NCBI RefSeq assembly: GCF_030167925.1
Contig: NZ_JASKUT010000002.1
Coordinates: 1-64,000, forward strand
Source of the DNA: Paenibacillus silviterrae
GTDB taxonomy: Bacteria; Bacillota; Bacilli; Paenibacillales; NBRC-103111
DNA length: 64,000 bases
Reading direction: 5' to 3'
Numbering within the stretch: position 1 is the stretch's first letter; each line of letters opens with the position of its first letter. The notes under the pieces were generated by a model. That model was not told where the DNA came from. It worked only from the letters and a program-made list of their open reading frames with translations, and did no database searches. Position numbers and translations under genes: made by a program. Shown here piece after piece: positions 9,185 through 17,485 of the stretch.

Positions 9185-9892
9185 ATGTACCTTAGAAGCA
9201 TTGAATTATTGTATGATACTGTGGAACACCAGAATCGATATCCATTCGATATTCCCTCAGTAAGATCGCTTGGAAAGCTGGAATTCAAAAATAACATTAC
9301 TTTTTTTGTAGGCGAGAACGGTTCGGGTAAATCGACACTGCTTGAAGGAATCGCTCATCAATGCGGGTTCAATACCGCCGGTGGCGGGAGGAACAATTAC
9401 TACGAGGTGGATGCTTCGGGCTCCGCCCTTGGTAAGTATTTGCGGTTATCCTGGCTGCCCAAAATTTCGAACGGTTTTTTTATGCGCTCCGAATCGTTCT
9501 ACCAATTCGCATCCCACATTGACAATATCGGAGCCCAAGAGCATTATGGCGGTCGTTCCTTACATGAGCAATCCCATGGGGAATCTTTCCTAAATTTGTT
9601 TACGAACCGATTCTATCGCAAAGGGCTCTATTTGCTCGATGAACCCGAAGCGGCCCTGTCTCCCGCCAGGCAGCTGTCTTTGCTCAGAATTCTTCACGAC
9701 TTATCGGATACCTCGCAATTTATTATCGCGACCCATTCTCCAATATTATTGGGCTATCCTGACGCATACATATTGAGCTTCGATAACCAAACCATATCGG
9801 AGATTGCCTACGAGGATACGGATCATTATCAGATCACCAGAACCTTTCTGGAAAACAGGAAGCGTATCCTCAAAGAACTGTTTCAAGATTAA
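9185..9892 (+). CDS. AAA-type ATPase (ABC/SMC-like fold)
   Basis: About 235 residues from MYLRSIELL, chosen because AGGGG lies about 9 nt upstream; a frame extension to 9104 has no ribosome site. Walker A is FVGENGSGKST (Lys near 49) and Walker B is GLYLLDEPEAALSP, followed by ATHSPILLGYPDA. This matches the compact predicted-ATPase group (COG3910-like) related to ABC ATPases and OLD/RecF proteins; the role is not established. No toxin or nuclease partner lies beside it, so I do not call a defence function. Confidence 0.8.
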   Translation: MYLRSIELLYDTVEHQNRYPFDIPSVRSLGKLEFKNNITFFVGENGSGKSTLLEGIAHQCGFNTAGGGRNNYYEVDASGSALGKYLRLSWLPKISNGFFMRSESFYQFASHIDNIGAQEHYGGRSLHEQSHGESFLNLFTNRFYRKGLYLLDEPEAALSPARQLSLLRILHDLSDTSQFIIATHSPILLGYPDAYILSFDNQTISEIAYEDTDHYQITRTFLENRKRILKELFQD

Positions 9893-9941
9893 TACAGCTC
9901 CCGGATGGGCAGCTAGTCATAAAGGAAAGAGAGGAAGCAAT

Positions 9942-10463
9942 ATGCTGGAATCGGAAAGACTACTGCTTCGGCAATACACTTGGGAGGACCTCCCGGTGCT
10001 GCACGCTTTATTATCGAACCCTGTCACCATGCAATTTTGGCCTGCACCTTTCACTCTTGAGCAGAGCCGCCAGTGGATACAGCGAAGCTTGGAGCAGTAC
10101 CCGACAGGCTTCGGACGTTTCGCTCTCATTCATAAGCATACGAATGCTTTGATCGGGGACGCGGGTCTGCTGCTGCTGGAGGTCGATGGTCGGAAGGAGA
10201 ACGACCTGGGATACATTATCGATTGCGAATACTGGGAAGGCGGGTACGGGACGGAAGCGGCCGGGGCCGTCATGCAGTATGGATTGGATCGTTTGGGCTT
10301 GAAACGGATTTGTGCCAACATGCCCGTTGACCATGTCGGTTCGCGGAAAGTTGCGGAGAGGCTGGGCATGAAGCTGGAGAAGCAGTTTTTGAATAAGCGG
10401 AATCGGGATATCCCAACCTGTTTGTATGCAGCCCGGGTGAAGGAGGCCAGCCTGAATGAGTAA
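9942..10463 (+). CDS. GNAT acetyltransferase, RimJ/RimL type
   Basis: 173 residues starting MLESERLLLRQYTWEDL; GAGGAAG is correctly placed upstream. The N-terminal ERLLLR signature, the LGYIIDCEYWEGGYGTEA acetyl-CoA region and the ending typical of RimL-like ribosomal or antibiotic N-acetyltransferases are all visible. It overlaps the next gene by 8 bp, so the two are probably co-translated. Confidence 0.85.
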   Translation: MLESERLLLRQYTWEDLPVLHALLSNPVTMQFWPAPFTLEQSRQWIQRSLEQYPTGFGRFALIHKHTNALIGDAGLLLLEVDGRKENDLGYIIDCEYWEGGYGTEAAGAVMQYGLDRLGLKRICANMPVDHVGSRKVAERLGMKLEKQFLNKRNRDIPTCLYAARVKEASLNE

Positions 10464-11454
10464 GGAAAGAACAGAGGATTCGGCTGCAGAAATTCGAAAG
10501 CACCTGAACCAATTGTTCGGCTTGACCGTAATCGATATGGTGGCGATCGATAAAGGCTGGCTGAATGTGAAATGGAGAACGGATACGGACCGGGGGCCGC
10601 TCTTTGTAAAGTACTATCATCCGGATCGATACAAGCTGCATTCGCGTCCGGAAAGAAAAAACAGCATCGAACAAACACTCCGAATCCAGAATGGTCTGAA
10701 TACGGCGGGGATCCCCTGTCCTAAGGTTCATAGCTACAAGGGTCAGCATATTCTTGAGACACCTTCGGGTTTTTATTATACCGTATTGGATTGGGTGGAT
10801 GGACATACCGCTCAGGCGGGGTGCCTTACTCGTTCTCAAATGTATGAGCTAGGTATGGCGACCGGCCGAATGCATCAGTGGCTGCGCTCGGTGCCGGTGC
10901 CGGACCAGCCTGCCTGGAAGCCGGATCTGAATGCTTATTGGAAGGAATGGAAGATCAATCAGGCCAAAGCTCAAGAGGCAGGAGATGAAATTGTGCTGGA
11001 GTGGCTTAGACGGTCGCAGGAGATTGTCAGGTCAATGGATATCCAGATGTTGGATGCCGCCCCGATAGGTTGGCTGCATTGGGATTTATGGGTGGATAAT
11101 ATCGTGCTGCATGATGGGGGAGTGGCCGGTATCGTAGATTTCGACCGGATGGCGGTGGCATATCCCGAGATTGACGTGGCCAGGGCTATCTTATCCGGTT
11201 CACTCAAGGACGGCCAGCTCGTACAGGAGACTGCAAGCGCATTTATGGAAGGCTACCGGGTGTATTCGGCAACGCCTGACGGTTTGCTCTACCGGGCTAT
11301 GAGTATGCTGTATCTTATTGAATCGCTCTGGTGGCTGCGGACGGAGGTGCGCGCAGAAAGCGAGCTGCGCGCATTGCTCGGCAGGTTTGTGGAGGAAATG
11401 CATTGGATTGAGGATCATTGGACGTCTTTACCTGACCGGTTGGCTTGTCTTTAA
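10456..11454 (+). CDS. Aminoglycoside phosphotransferase (APH)-family kinase
   Basis: 332 residues. The catalytic loop HWDLWVDNIVL (His208, Asp210) and the metal-binding VDFDRM (Asp228) identify a protein-kinase-like fold of the APH/choline kinase/homoserine kinase group. Many relatives are sugar or amino-alcohol kinases rather than resistance enzymes, so resistance should not be inferred. Trp replaces the usual Gly of the HGD motif. It overlaps the upstream GNAT gene. Confidence 0.8.
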   Translation: MSKERTEDSAAEIRKHLNQLFGLTVIDMVAIDKGWLNVKWRTDTDRGPLFVKYYHPDRYKLHSRPERKNSIEQTLRIQNGLNTAGIPCPKVHSYKGQHILETPSGFYYTVLDWVDGHTAQAGCLTRSQMYELGMATGRMHQWLRSVPVPDQPAWKPDLNAYWKEWKINQAKAQEAGDEIVLEWLRRSQEIVRSMDIQMLDAAPIGWLHWDLWVDNIVLHDGGVAGIVDFDRMAVAYPEIDVARAILSGSLKDGQLVQETASAFMEGYRVYSATPDGLLYRAMSMLYLIESLWWLRTEVRAESELRALLGRFVEEMHWIEDHWTSLPDRLACL

Positions 11455-11504
11455 ATAAGCTTTCCCATGGCAAATAGGACATTTCGGCATGAAGGGGTGA
11501 TGGA

Positions 11505-11966
11505 ATGGCCAAGATTCGTGTTGCTACATTAAACGATGTGGACGAACTGATTCGAATGCGCTGGGACTATACGTTAGAGGAGCAGCCGAATGCCGCTTTT
11601 GATGAGGTGGAGTTCCACCAAATATGCCGTGATTTTTTGGTCAGAGCCCTGTCCGGGGGAGACTGGCATATCTGGATTGCCGAAACGGAAGCTAAGATTG
11701 TATCCCACATGTACCTTCAGCTTATCCACAAGGTTCCGAGACCCGGCAAGTCGGCGGACCCTTATTTCGGCTATGTGACCAACGTCTATACTCGCCCTGC
11801 TTATAGGGGGCGGGGGATCGGAGCACAAATCCATACGGCCATGGAGCAGTGGTCTAAAGAGAATCATGTAGAGTTTCTGGTTCTATGGCCAAGCGCTGAT
11901 AGTGTGCCGTTTTACATGAGAAACGGCTTTTCTCCAAGTCAAGACGTGCTGGAAAAACATTGGTAA
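11505..11966 (+). CDS. GNAT acetyltransferase
   Basis: 153 residues. The acetyl-CoA pyrophosphate-binding motif A is NVYTRPAYRGRGIGAQIH (about 90-107), and the C-terminal FYMRNGFSP is the usual closing strand and helix. A ribosome site is present (AAGGGGTGATGG). It probably belongs to the run of small metabolic genes from 9942 to 12481; the substrate is unknown. Confidence 0.85.
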   Translation: MAKIRVATLNDVDELIRMRWDYTLEEQPNAAFDEVEFHQICRDFLVRALSGGDWHIWIAETEAKIVSHMYLQLIHKVPRPGKSADPYFGYVTNVYTRPAYRGRGIGAQIHTAMEQWSKENHVEFLVLWPSADSVPFYMRNGFSPSQDVLEKHW

Positions 11967-11992
11967 TTAGGTTCGGGTAGAGGGGGATGGCC

Positions 11993-12481
11993 ATGCCGGT
12001 TAAAAACGACTGCGGTTTATATACGATGTGCATTGTGCAGGATCAAGACAAGATTTTATTACTAAATCGTCCGAATGAGCTAGGATTCCCAGGGTACTTG
12101 GGTCCAGGGGGCAAGATAGACTTTCCTGAGAGTATGACCGAGGGGGCTGCCCGGGAGCTTAGGGAGGAAACCGGCTTAATCGTGAAGCCGGAGAATCTTA
12201 TTTTTAAAGGGATTGATGAGTATCTCGTTCCAAAAACCAAGTATCGGTACATCGTGTTTAATTATCTTGTCCGAGAGTTTGAGGGAGAACTACTGGCCAA
12301 CCCGCCGGAAGGAGAGTTGCGATGGGTAACGATTGACGAAGCTTTCCGGTTACCTATGCAGCCATGGTTTCGACGCAGGCTTCCCCTCTTTTTTGAGAAG
12401 GGGACCTTCGAAATATCCGTTGTGTGGGATGAGGATAGTCAAAGCCCGTTGGAGGACAAGGTTAGAATACTCGGCTCGTGA
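11993..12481 (+). CDS. Nudix hydrolase, MutT-like
   Basis: 162 residues. The Nudix box is complete: GKIDFPES, then REL and REETGL (consensus GX5EX7REUXEEXGU). ATG 11993 is preferred over ATG 11987 because AGAGGGGG abuts the first but is correctly spaced from the second. The family hydrolyses nucleoside-diphosphate-linked substrates such as 8-oxo-dGTP or nucleotide sugars; the sequence does not say which. Confidence 0.87.
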   Translation: MPVKNDCGLYTMCIVQDQDKILLLNRPNELGFPGYLGPGGKIDFPESMTEGAARELREETGLIVKPENLIFKGIDEYLVPKTKYRYIVFNYLVREFEGELLANPPEGELRWVTIDEAFRLPMQPWFRRRLPLFFEKGTFEISVVWDEDSQSPLEDKVRILGS

Positions 12482-12702
12482 ACGTTTTCCGGTGAAATGT
12501 TTCATCTTTTATGTGGTAATACAAGCAACTGAGCACATACAATATTCAAAGAAAATTGATGTATCATGACGAAATAAAGCGGCAGGAAAGTTTCATTTTT
12601 GCAACAAATACGATATTATGTGGTATATGTGCGTGAAAAGACACATTTGATTGTTTCATCATGTGATATGCTAGATGTATACAACTTGTTGAGGTGAAGA
12701 TT

Positions 12703-13872
12703 ATGCTTACCGAGAATACAGTCGATAACTCAAAGGGGACGCCATTATTCTCTAGAAACAATCCGTTTCAAGCGAAGGTACTCAAGAATGTCAATCTTAA
12801 TGGTGCCGGGTCGAGTAAAGAAACGAGACATCTTGAGCTTTCGTTACAGGGCTCGGAGCTCTCCTATGTGCCGGGCGATTGCCTTGGTATTTATCCAGAG
12901 AATGATCCGGAGCTGGTGGCTGCCCTTCTTGAAGAGATGAAGTGGGACCCGGAACTACAGGTTACGGTTAGTAAGCAGGGCGATACACTCCCGTTAAAGG
13001 ATGCTCTGTCATCTTACTTTGAGATTACCTTATTGACCAAAAAAATTATGCAGCAGGCGGCGCAATTATCGGATAACGAGGAGCTGCAAAAGCTGGTATT
13101 AAATGAAAACGCGAATCAGCTGAAGGAATATATCGACGGGCGCGATTTGCTTGATATGCTGCGTGATTTTGGCCCGTGGAAAGCGTCTGCCCAGGAGATT
13201 GTGTCATTGCTGAGAAAAATGACTCCGCGGCTGTATTCCATTGCAAGCAGCTTCGCGGCGAATCCCGGCGAGGTGCATCTGACGATCGGTGCGGTTCGTT
13301 ACACAGCTCATGGACGGGTACGCAAAGGGGTTTGCTCCGTGCAATGTGCGGAACGTCTTCCCGAGGGAGATACACTACCGGTTTTCATTCAGCAAAATAA
13401 ACACTTTAACCTGCCGGAATCCCCTGAAAAGGACATTATCATGGTAGGTCCGGGTACCGGTATTGCTCCGTTCCGTTCCTTTATTCAAGAGCGTGCCGTG
13501 ACCAAAGCCCCAGGCAGAGCATGGCTGTTCTTTGGTGACCAGCGATCCGCCACGGATTTCCTATATCAGGATGAGTTTGAACAATATCAAAAGGACGGCG
13601 TTCTTACCAAAGTAGATACGGCGTTCTCCCGTGATTCGGAGCAAAAGGTATACGTACAGCATAAAATGCTGGAAAGCAGCAAAGAATTGTTTGCATGGCT
13701 GGAAAAAGGGGCATACTTCTATGTTTGCGGAGATAAGCAGTACATGGCGAAGGATGTTCACAACACCTTGATCAGCATTATTGCAACAGAGGGCGGCATG
13801 ACGCAGGAAGCAGCGGAAGCCTACTTGAACAACATGCAGGAGCAAGGGCGTTACCAACGCGACGTATATTAA
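12703..13872 (+). CDS. CysJ/cytochrome P450 reductase-like flavoprotein without flavodoxin domain
   Basis: 389 residues. The FAD-binding part has PRLYSIASS (about 178-186) and GVCSVQCAERL; the NADPH-binding part has GPGTGIAPFRSF, FFGDQR and YVCGDKQYMAKDV, and the chain ends in the aromatic residue typical of the family. Sulfite reductase alpha subunits usually start with a 150-residue FMN-flavodoxin domain, which is absent here. ATG 12703 is chosen since the GAGGTG ribosome site overlaps the alternative GTG. An electron donor role is likely, possibly to sulfite reductase, but no sulfite reductase gene is nearby. Confidence 0.85.
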   Translation: MLTENTVDNSKGTPLFSRNNPFQAKVLKNVNLNGAGSSKETRHLELSLQGSELSYVPGDCLGIYPENDPELVAALLEEMKWDPELQVTVSKQGDTLPLKDALSSYFEITLLTKKIMQQAAQLSDNEELQKLVLNENANQLKEYIDGRDLLDMLRDFGPWKASAQEIVSLLRKMTPRLYSIASSFAANPGEVHLTIGAVRYTAHGRVRKGVCSVQCAERLPEGDTLPVFIQQNKHFNLPESPEKDIIMVGPGTGIAPFRSFIQERAVTKAPGRAWLFFGDQRSATDFLYQDEFEQYQKDGVLTKVDTAFSRDSEQKVYVQHKMLESSKELFAWLEKGAYFYVCGDKQYMAKDVHNTLISIIATEGGMTQEAAEAYLNNMQEQGRYQRDVY

Positions 13873-13880
13873 AAGGAAAG

Positions 13881-13920
13881 AGCGTCTTATTCCGCTTATT
13901 GCGGTGGTAAGGCGCTTTTT
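13881..13920 (+). terminator. terminator after the CysJ-like gene
   Basis: An imperfect hairpin (agcgtcttattccgc with gcggtggtaaggcgct, loop ttatt) is followed by a T-run at 13916-13920. Confidence 0.65.
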
Positions 13921-13970
13921 GTCAGTATACATGATTATCTAACCTGGTTGGCAGCGATCTAGCTGAAAGG

Positions 13971-14174
13971 GTGAATGGCTTGCGGGATCATGTCCTGATA
14001 ATGATCGTTTTACTGCTTGTTGTAGGTAGTCTGTTGTTCAAGAAATCAAGGCGAGCTTCAAGAAAACCGTCCGTCGGGTGGACCGGCCTTGCTTTGATGT
14101 TTATGAGTGCTATTCTAGGTGTATTTGTCATCATCATGTATTTTGCTGAAGCATCTCATGGATATGGACACTAG
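13971..14174 (+). CDS. Small two-helix membrane protein
   Basis: 64-67 residues depending on start. GTG 13971 overlaps an AAGGGTGA ribosome site, so TTG 13980 may be the true start. Two hydrophobic stretches (VLIMIVLLLVVGSLLF and GLALMFMSAILGVFVIIMYF) are separated by a basic loop. No family recognised. It may be co-transcribed with the next gene, 37 nt downstream. Confidence 0.5.
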   Translation: MNGLRDHVLIMIVLLLVVGSLLFKKSRRASRKPSVGWTGLALMFMSAILGVFVIIMYFAEASHGYGH

Positions 14175-14211
14175 CTTAGCGATAGACTGCATCTATTGGG
14201 GGTAGATTCCA

Positions 14212-14637
14212 TTGAGAAGTAAAACGGGCTTGCCGAGATCCGTTATCGTAGCCTTAGCGATTCTACTGCTTGCCATTCTTTTTCTCATCCTAACCGTCAA
14301 CAGAAACCCGTTGCATATATACTTACTCCCCGAAAACTTCGTCGGACAGGTGCAAACGATATTTGAACAGCCGGATGCCCCGCCGCTGGCCAAGGAAAAT
14401 AACAACACCTATATTTATCATGTTCCTGCGTCGGGTACATTGAAGACATCCTCCCGTATGGAGAGCGGACCGGTTGAAGTCTATTATATCGACAGTCAAG
14501 GCAACCGGAGGAAAGTGGAGCACGAAAGGTTTCACGGGGTATCTACCCGAAGCGGCGGTCCGGACAACATAACCGTCTCGGAATTTTTCATCGGCAGTGA
14601 AGAACAGTACGATAGCTTTAGAAACAGCAACAAATGA
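14212..14637 (+). CDS. Membrane-anchored hypothetical protein (DUF6843-like)
   Basis: 141 residues with a TTG start and GGGGG about 8 nt upstream. A single N-terminal hydrophobic anchor (about 9-28) is followed by an extracytoplasmic domain with LLPENFVGQVQTIFEQ and GAPPL-like DAPPLAKE, a pattern that resembles the DUF6843 group of Bacilli from memory. The function is unknown. A small hairpin follows. Confidence 0.6.
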   Translation: MRSKTGLPRSVIVALAILLLAILFLILTVNRNPLHIYLLPENFVGQVQTIFEQPDAPPLAKENNNTYIYHVPASGTLKTSSRMESGPVEVYYIDSQGNRRKVEHERFHGVSTRSGGPDNITVSEFFIGSEEQYDSFRNSNK

Positions 14638-14648
14638 ATACTAAACAG

Positions 14649-14675
14649 AAGGCCATTCGGGGGACGGAGGGCCTT
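14649..14675 (+). terminator. possible terminator
   Basis: Arms aaggcc (14649-14654) and ggcctt (14670-14675), followed by TCTTTGTTTC. Confidence 0.45.
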
Positions 14676-14783
14676 TCTTTGTTTCTTCAGGCCAAAATAG
14701 TGCAAAATCCATAAAAAAGTCTGATTGCCGGAAAACCGCGTATTCGTTACTCTTGTAGTAAAAAAGCGAAAGGAGCTTGCAGC

Positions 14784-15116
14784 ATGTGGCAAGCCTGGCG
14801 TAACGCGCGGGTTCAGCAGGATCCAATAACCCGGTATTATATCGATCCGGTCAGGATCATTTGGCAATCGAAGGATGATAGTTCCCGGCTGGGAAGAACA
14901 GAGCTGCTTCTCGCAGGTCGCGACGGACAATCCGTGTTAAGCTCACCGATGGAGATGGCATGTATCCTTCGTCATGAAGGGAGTGCGCCGGGCTTCTTGC
15001 TTGACTTCGGTTCGGAGCTGCATGGAGACGTACAGATCTGTATTACAAGAGAGGCGGACGCATCCGTGCATTCCGAGATAGAAGCACCTGAAGGTGTACG
15101 GGTAATAAGGAATTGA
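14784..15116 (+). pseudogene. Truncated alpha-L-rhamnosidase-like (GH78-type) gene, N-terminal fragment
   Basis: 110 residues. AAAGGAG and an ATG are intact, and the product contains WRNARVQQDPITRYYIDP and the strand GFLLDFGSELHGDVQI. Both are typical of the N-terminal beta-domain of GH78-related alpha-L-rhamnosidases, which are normally 700-1000 residues and carry a catalytic (alpha/alpha)6 barrel. The frame stops soon after the LDFG..LHG motif, so the catalytic domain is absent. It lies 23 nt upstream of a GH43-like gene, so the fragment may still help translation of that gene. I judge it a remnant, but a short functional domain cannot be excluded. Confidence 0.65.
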
Positions 15117-15139
15117 TTACAGATGAGGAGAACGTGAGC

Positions 15140-16072
15140 ATGAAAGCACCTTTATTTCGTGATCCTATATTTGATGGGGCTGCGGATCCAGTCGTTATTT
15201 GGAACAGGAAATGCCAGGAATGGTGGATCATTTACACGAACCGGAGAGCTACAGCGGAAGGTCCCGGCTTTGCCTGGGTGCACGGTACGGATCTGGGCGT
15301 AGCATCTTCCCGCGATGGAGGAGCTACCTGGGTGTACCGGGGGACGCTGACGGGACTCGAAATCGAATGGGGCCGCAATACGTTCTGGGCACCCGAGATC
15401 ATTTGGCATGAGGGCTTGTACCATATGTACGTCAGCTATATTCAAGGGGTACCTGTTCAATGGGCAGGTCATAAGCGAGAGGTGCTGCATTATACCAGTC
15501 CGGATCTGCTCAAATGGACGTTTGATAAGAAGCTCCAGCTAAGCTCCGATCGTGTGATTGATGCGTGCATTTATCCTATGCCTGACGGAGGCTTCCGGAT
15601 GTGGTACAAGGATGAGGCCCATGGCTCGCATACTTACGCAGCGGATAGCATGAACCTGTATGATTGGCAGGTGGTGGGACCAGTGATCACAGGTCGTCCG
15701 CATGAGGGCCCTAACGTGTTCTACTTGAAGGGCAGCTACTGGATGATCGTGGACGAATGGCATGGTCAAGGGGTATACCGGTCGGATAATCTAACGGATT
15801 GGGAGCGAAACGGTCTCATTCTCGATACCCCGGGGCAACGCGAGGATGACGGAACGATCGGCTTGCATGCGGATGTGGTTGTGCAGGGGGATGAGGCATT
15901 CATTTTTTATTTTACTCATCCGGATCGGGATGGCGCATTGAACCAAACCGGTCAAGAGCAGACTTATGCTGCGCGAAGATCCTCCATTCAGGTGGCCAGG
16001 CTGGATGTGGAGGACGGGAGGCTGGTATGCAACCGCGATGAGGACTTCGTATTACAGCTGAAGCCGGAATGA
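15140..16072 (+). CDS. GH43-like glycosidase, cytoplasmic
   Basis: 310 residues, no signal peptide. The five-bladed propeller pattern of GH43/clan GH-F is visible: AADPVV (Asp16, candidate base), FWAPEIIW, VIDACIY (Asp141, candidate pKa modulator) and HEGPNVFY (Glu189, candidate acid). ATG 15140 has AGGAG 8 nt upstream; a longer frame to 15113 is not needed. GH43 enzymes act on arabinans, xylans or galactans; acting inside the cell, this one probably trims imported oligosaccharides. It follows the truncated rhamnosidase gene and precedes an unknown gene 26 nt away. Confidence 0.8.
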   Translation: MKAPLFRDPIFDGAADPVVIWNRKCQEWWIIYTNRRATAEGPGFAWVHGTDLGVASSRDGGATWVYRGTLTGLEIEWGRNTFWAPEIIWHEGLYHMYVSYIQGVPVQWAGHKREVLHYTSPDLLKWTFDKKLQLSSDRVIDACIYPMPDGGFRMWYKDEAHGSHTYAADSMNLYDWQVVGPVITGRPHEGPNVFYLKGSYWMIVDEWHGQGVYRSDNLTDWERNGLILDTPGQREDDGTIGLHADVVVQGDEAFIFYFTHPDRDGALNQTGQEQTYAARRSSIQVARLDVEDGRLVCNRDEDFVLQLKPE

Positions 16073-16097
16073 TCTGAAGAAATGAGGTTGAACGGAC

Positions 16098-16754
16098 ATG
16101 ATCCTACGAATGATCTATAGAGCAGCTTGGCAAAAAGGGCAAGAGGAAGCAGGCATACTCGCCTTGAATGAGAGCGAGCAGGCGAAGCAACTCGTCAAGC
16201 AAGGGCGCTTGATGACAGCGGCGGCCTTTACTTGGAGGAACAATTTGTTTCTTTACTACGAATGTATCGGGCAGCCGGTTGAACCTGACGAGGTGGCCGG
16301 TGACGCGCTGCCGTATCTGGCGGATTGGCCGGGACAGGCGGAGCCTCGCAAATGGATTCTGATGGTAGATGTATTTCACTTCAATGAGCCTGCCGGATAT
16401 GAGCATTGGCTTCGAAAGCAGCCGGTGGAGAGGCGCGGGGGACGAGTCGCCCATCTGAAGCCGGAGATGATGAGCAGCTACATTTACTATCATTATCAGC
16501 TGCAGGAGGAGCGGGCCTTCGGGGGAGACAAGTACGAGATCATCGCCATGCACGAGAATCTTCTGTTCGGCTATCAGGAATTTCCGAAGGTCGTCGAAGA
16601 TCCTGTAGTTCCAGGGCGTCTCTCCACGAAGGGAACCCCGGAGAACTGGGCCGATTCGCGGATGGATCTCCATTTTCAGCCGTGGGACGATGACGGATAC
16701 CTGTATTTCAAGCCGGTTGATCAAGTGTTTGCTTATTACATCGGCGAGATGTAA
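16098..16754 (+). CDS. Hypothetical protein, probably in the GH43 operon
   Basis: 218 residues, no signal peptide or membrane segment. The sequence is rich in aromatic residues and has no catalytic signature that I recognise. The start is probably ATG 16098 with GAGG 10 nt upstream (ATG 16110 is possible). The 26-nt gap to the upstream GH43-like gene implies one operon and a carbohydrate-related job, by inference only. The Tn7-like end begins 31 nt after its stop codon, so this is the last intact backbone gene. Confidence 0.6.
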   Translation: MILRMIYRAAWQKGQEEAGILALNESEQAKQLVKQGRLMTAAAFTWRNNLFLYYECIGQPVEPDEVAGDALPYLADWPGQAEPRKWILMVDVFHFNEPAGYEHWLRKQPVERRGGRVAHLKPEMMSSYIYYHYQLQEERAFGGDKYEIIAMHENLLFGYQEFPKVVEDPVVPGRLSTKGTPENWADSRMDLHFQPWDDDGYLYFKPVDQVFAYYIGEM

Positions 16755-16785
16755 AAGGTTTAGTTTTGGAGGCTGCCGTGTGTAA

Positions 16786-16873
16786 TGTAGGGAGATAATT
16801 ATGTTTTGAAGTGGACAATATAGTTATGAAGTGCCAAACATAGTATTGAAAATTCAAAAAATGTTTTTAAGTA
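16786..16873 (+). mobile_element. Tn7-like transposon right end with four tandem TnsB-type sites
   Basis: The terminus TGTAGGGAG starts at 16786. Four head-to-tail 20-bp repeats follow: 16794-16813, 16814-16833, 16834-16853 and 16854-16873, with core ACAATATAGTTATGAAGTG; the third and fourth are more degenerate. Tn7 right ends carry four abutting TnsB sites of the type ACAAAATAGTTGGGAACTG in about 90 bp and begin TGT, so length, number, spacing and core all agree. A tnsA-like reading frame lies just inside, as in Tn7. I see no target-site duplication matching either left end. Confidence 0.75.
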
Positions 16874-16930
16874 GACGTATTTTCCAATAAAGTTATTGTT
16901 AGAGATACTAATAACCAATAGAACTACAAC

Positions 16931-16958
16931 AAGGCCCCCACCACATGGTGAGGGTCTT
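16931..16958 (+). terminator. hairpin between right end and tnsA remnant
   Basis: Arms 16931-16943 and 16946-16958 pair at 12 of 13 positions (the innermost pairs would open into the loop), followed by ATTCTTTT. It could act as an attenuator or terminator ahead of the tnsA stub. Confidence 0.55.
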
Positions 16959-16979
16959 ATTCTTTTACTGGGGATTTTT

Positions 16980-17080
16980 GTGGGAAGAGGAAACAAGATT
17001 CGTAAAAGTCAAGAAAACAAGTTGAAAGATGGCAGGGCGCAAGGTTATGGGAGCGATTATAAACCGTGGATTTCGTTTGA
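16980..17080 (+). pseudogene. tnsA: tnsA remnant (Tn7-like transposase endonuclease subunit, N-terminus)
   Basis: From a GTG at 16980 the frame reads GRGNKIRKSQENKLKDGR then AQGYGSDYKPWI. The GRGxGxGxxYKPWI element is the conserved N-terminal motif of TnsA, the endonuclease subunit that cuts the 5-prime transposon ends. TnsA is normally about 270 residues; similarity stops after YKPWISF and no catalytic region remains. The position directly inside the right end and the inward direction match Tn7 gene order. The 3-prime limit is approximate, since the sequence runs into an unrelated pectinase fragment. Confidence 0.6.
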
Positions 17081-17107
17081 TCCAGCTTCAGGTGTGCGGG
17101 CAAATGT

Positions 17108-17289
17108 TCATGAATGCTGGTGCACATCCGAGCCGAAGATCAGCTTCTTCACTCCGTCGTACCAGCCGTTATTCGTGAAATACAGATGATGGCTGTGCGC
17201 TTTGTAATTCGTTAATTGCGTGATACGGGCCCGCTTTCCATATCGTCATCAGTAGTCCATTCCGGAGCCCAGACGGTTCCTTTGCGCAT
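17108..17289 (-). pseudogene. Oligogalacturonate lyase-like remnant, frameshifted
   Basis: Read on the minus strand, an ATG at 17289 with a GGAGGA site 7 nt upstream opens MRKGTVWAPEWTTDDDMESG, then a frame change leads to ARITQLTNYKAHSHHLYF and NNGWYDGVKKLIFGSD. This succession (WTD..TG..VTQLT..KAHSHHLYFT..GWYD..KLLFGSD) is the N-terminus of oligogalacturonate lyases (about 385 residues). The rest of the gene is missing. It shows that a pectin-degrading gene once stood here. Confidence 0.65.
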
Positions 17290-17485
17290 ATTCATTCCTC
17301 CAAATCGTATCTTGAGCTTGTTTCCGCTTTTAAGCGGTTGTGTGCCGGCAAGCGAAATCCCTACTATAGCAGCGCTCCGGTGCCGGAAAAATGGACGTTC
17401 TTTAGTTTCTTTTTCAGAGAAATCAGCACGTTTTTACACTCCTCAGCGATATGACGCCACCCGGTTTCCCGCCTTTTGCTACAAG

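Noticed and set aside
9185..11454. ATPase, GNAT and kinase cluster as a possible defence or resistance island
   Set aside because: No nuclease, toxin or known defence partner; APH-like and GNAT families are common housekeeping neighbours in Bacilli.
10456..11454. Aminoglycoside resistance gene
   Set aside because: The APH fold covers many sugar and amino-alcohol kinases, and the HWD variant and context give no evidence of drug modification.
12482..12702. Possible riboswitch ahead of the CysJ-like gene
   Set aside because: No recognisable conserved aptamer core or expression-platform hairpin was seen in the 221 bp.
16794..16873. Four 20-bp repeats as a possible CRISPR array
   Set aside because: The repeats abut directly with no spacers, are degenerate and occur at a TGT terminus; related sites recur at other transposon-like ends.
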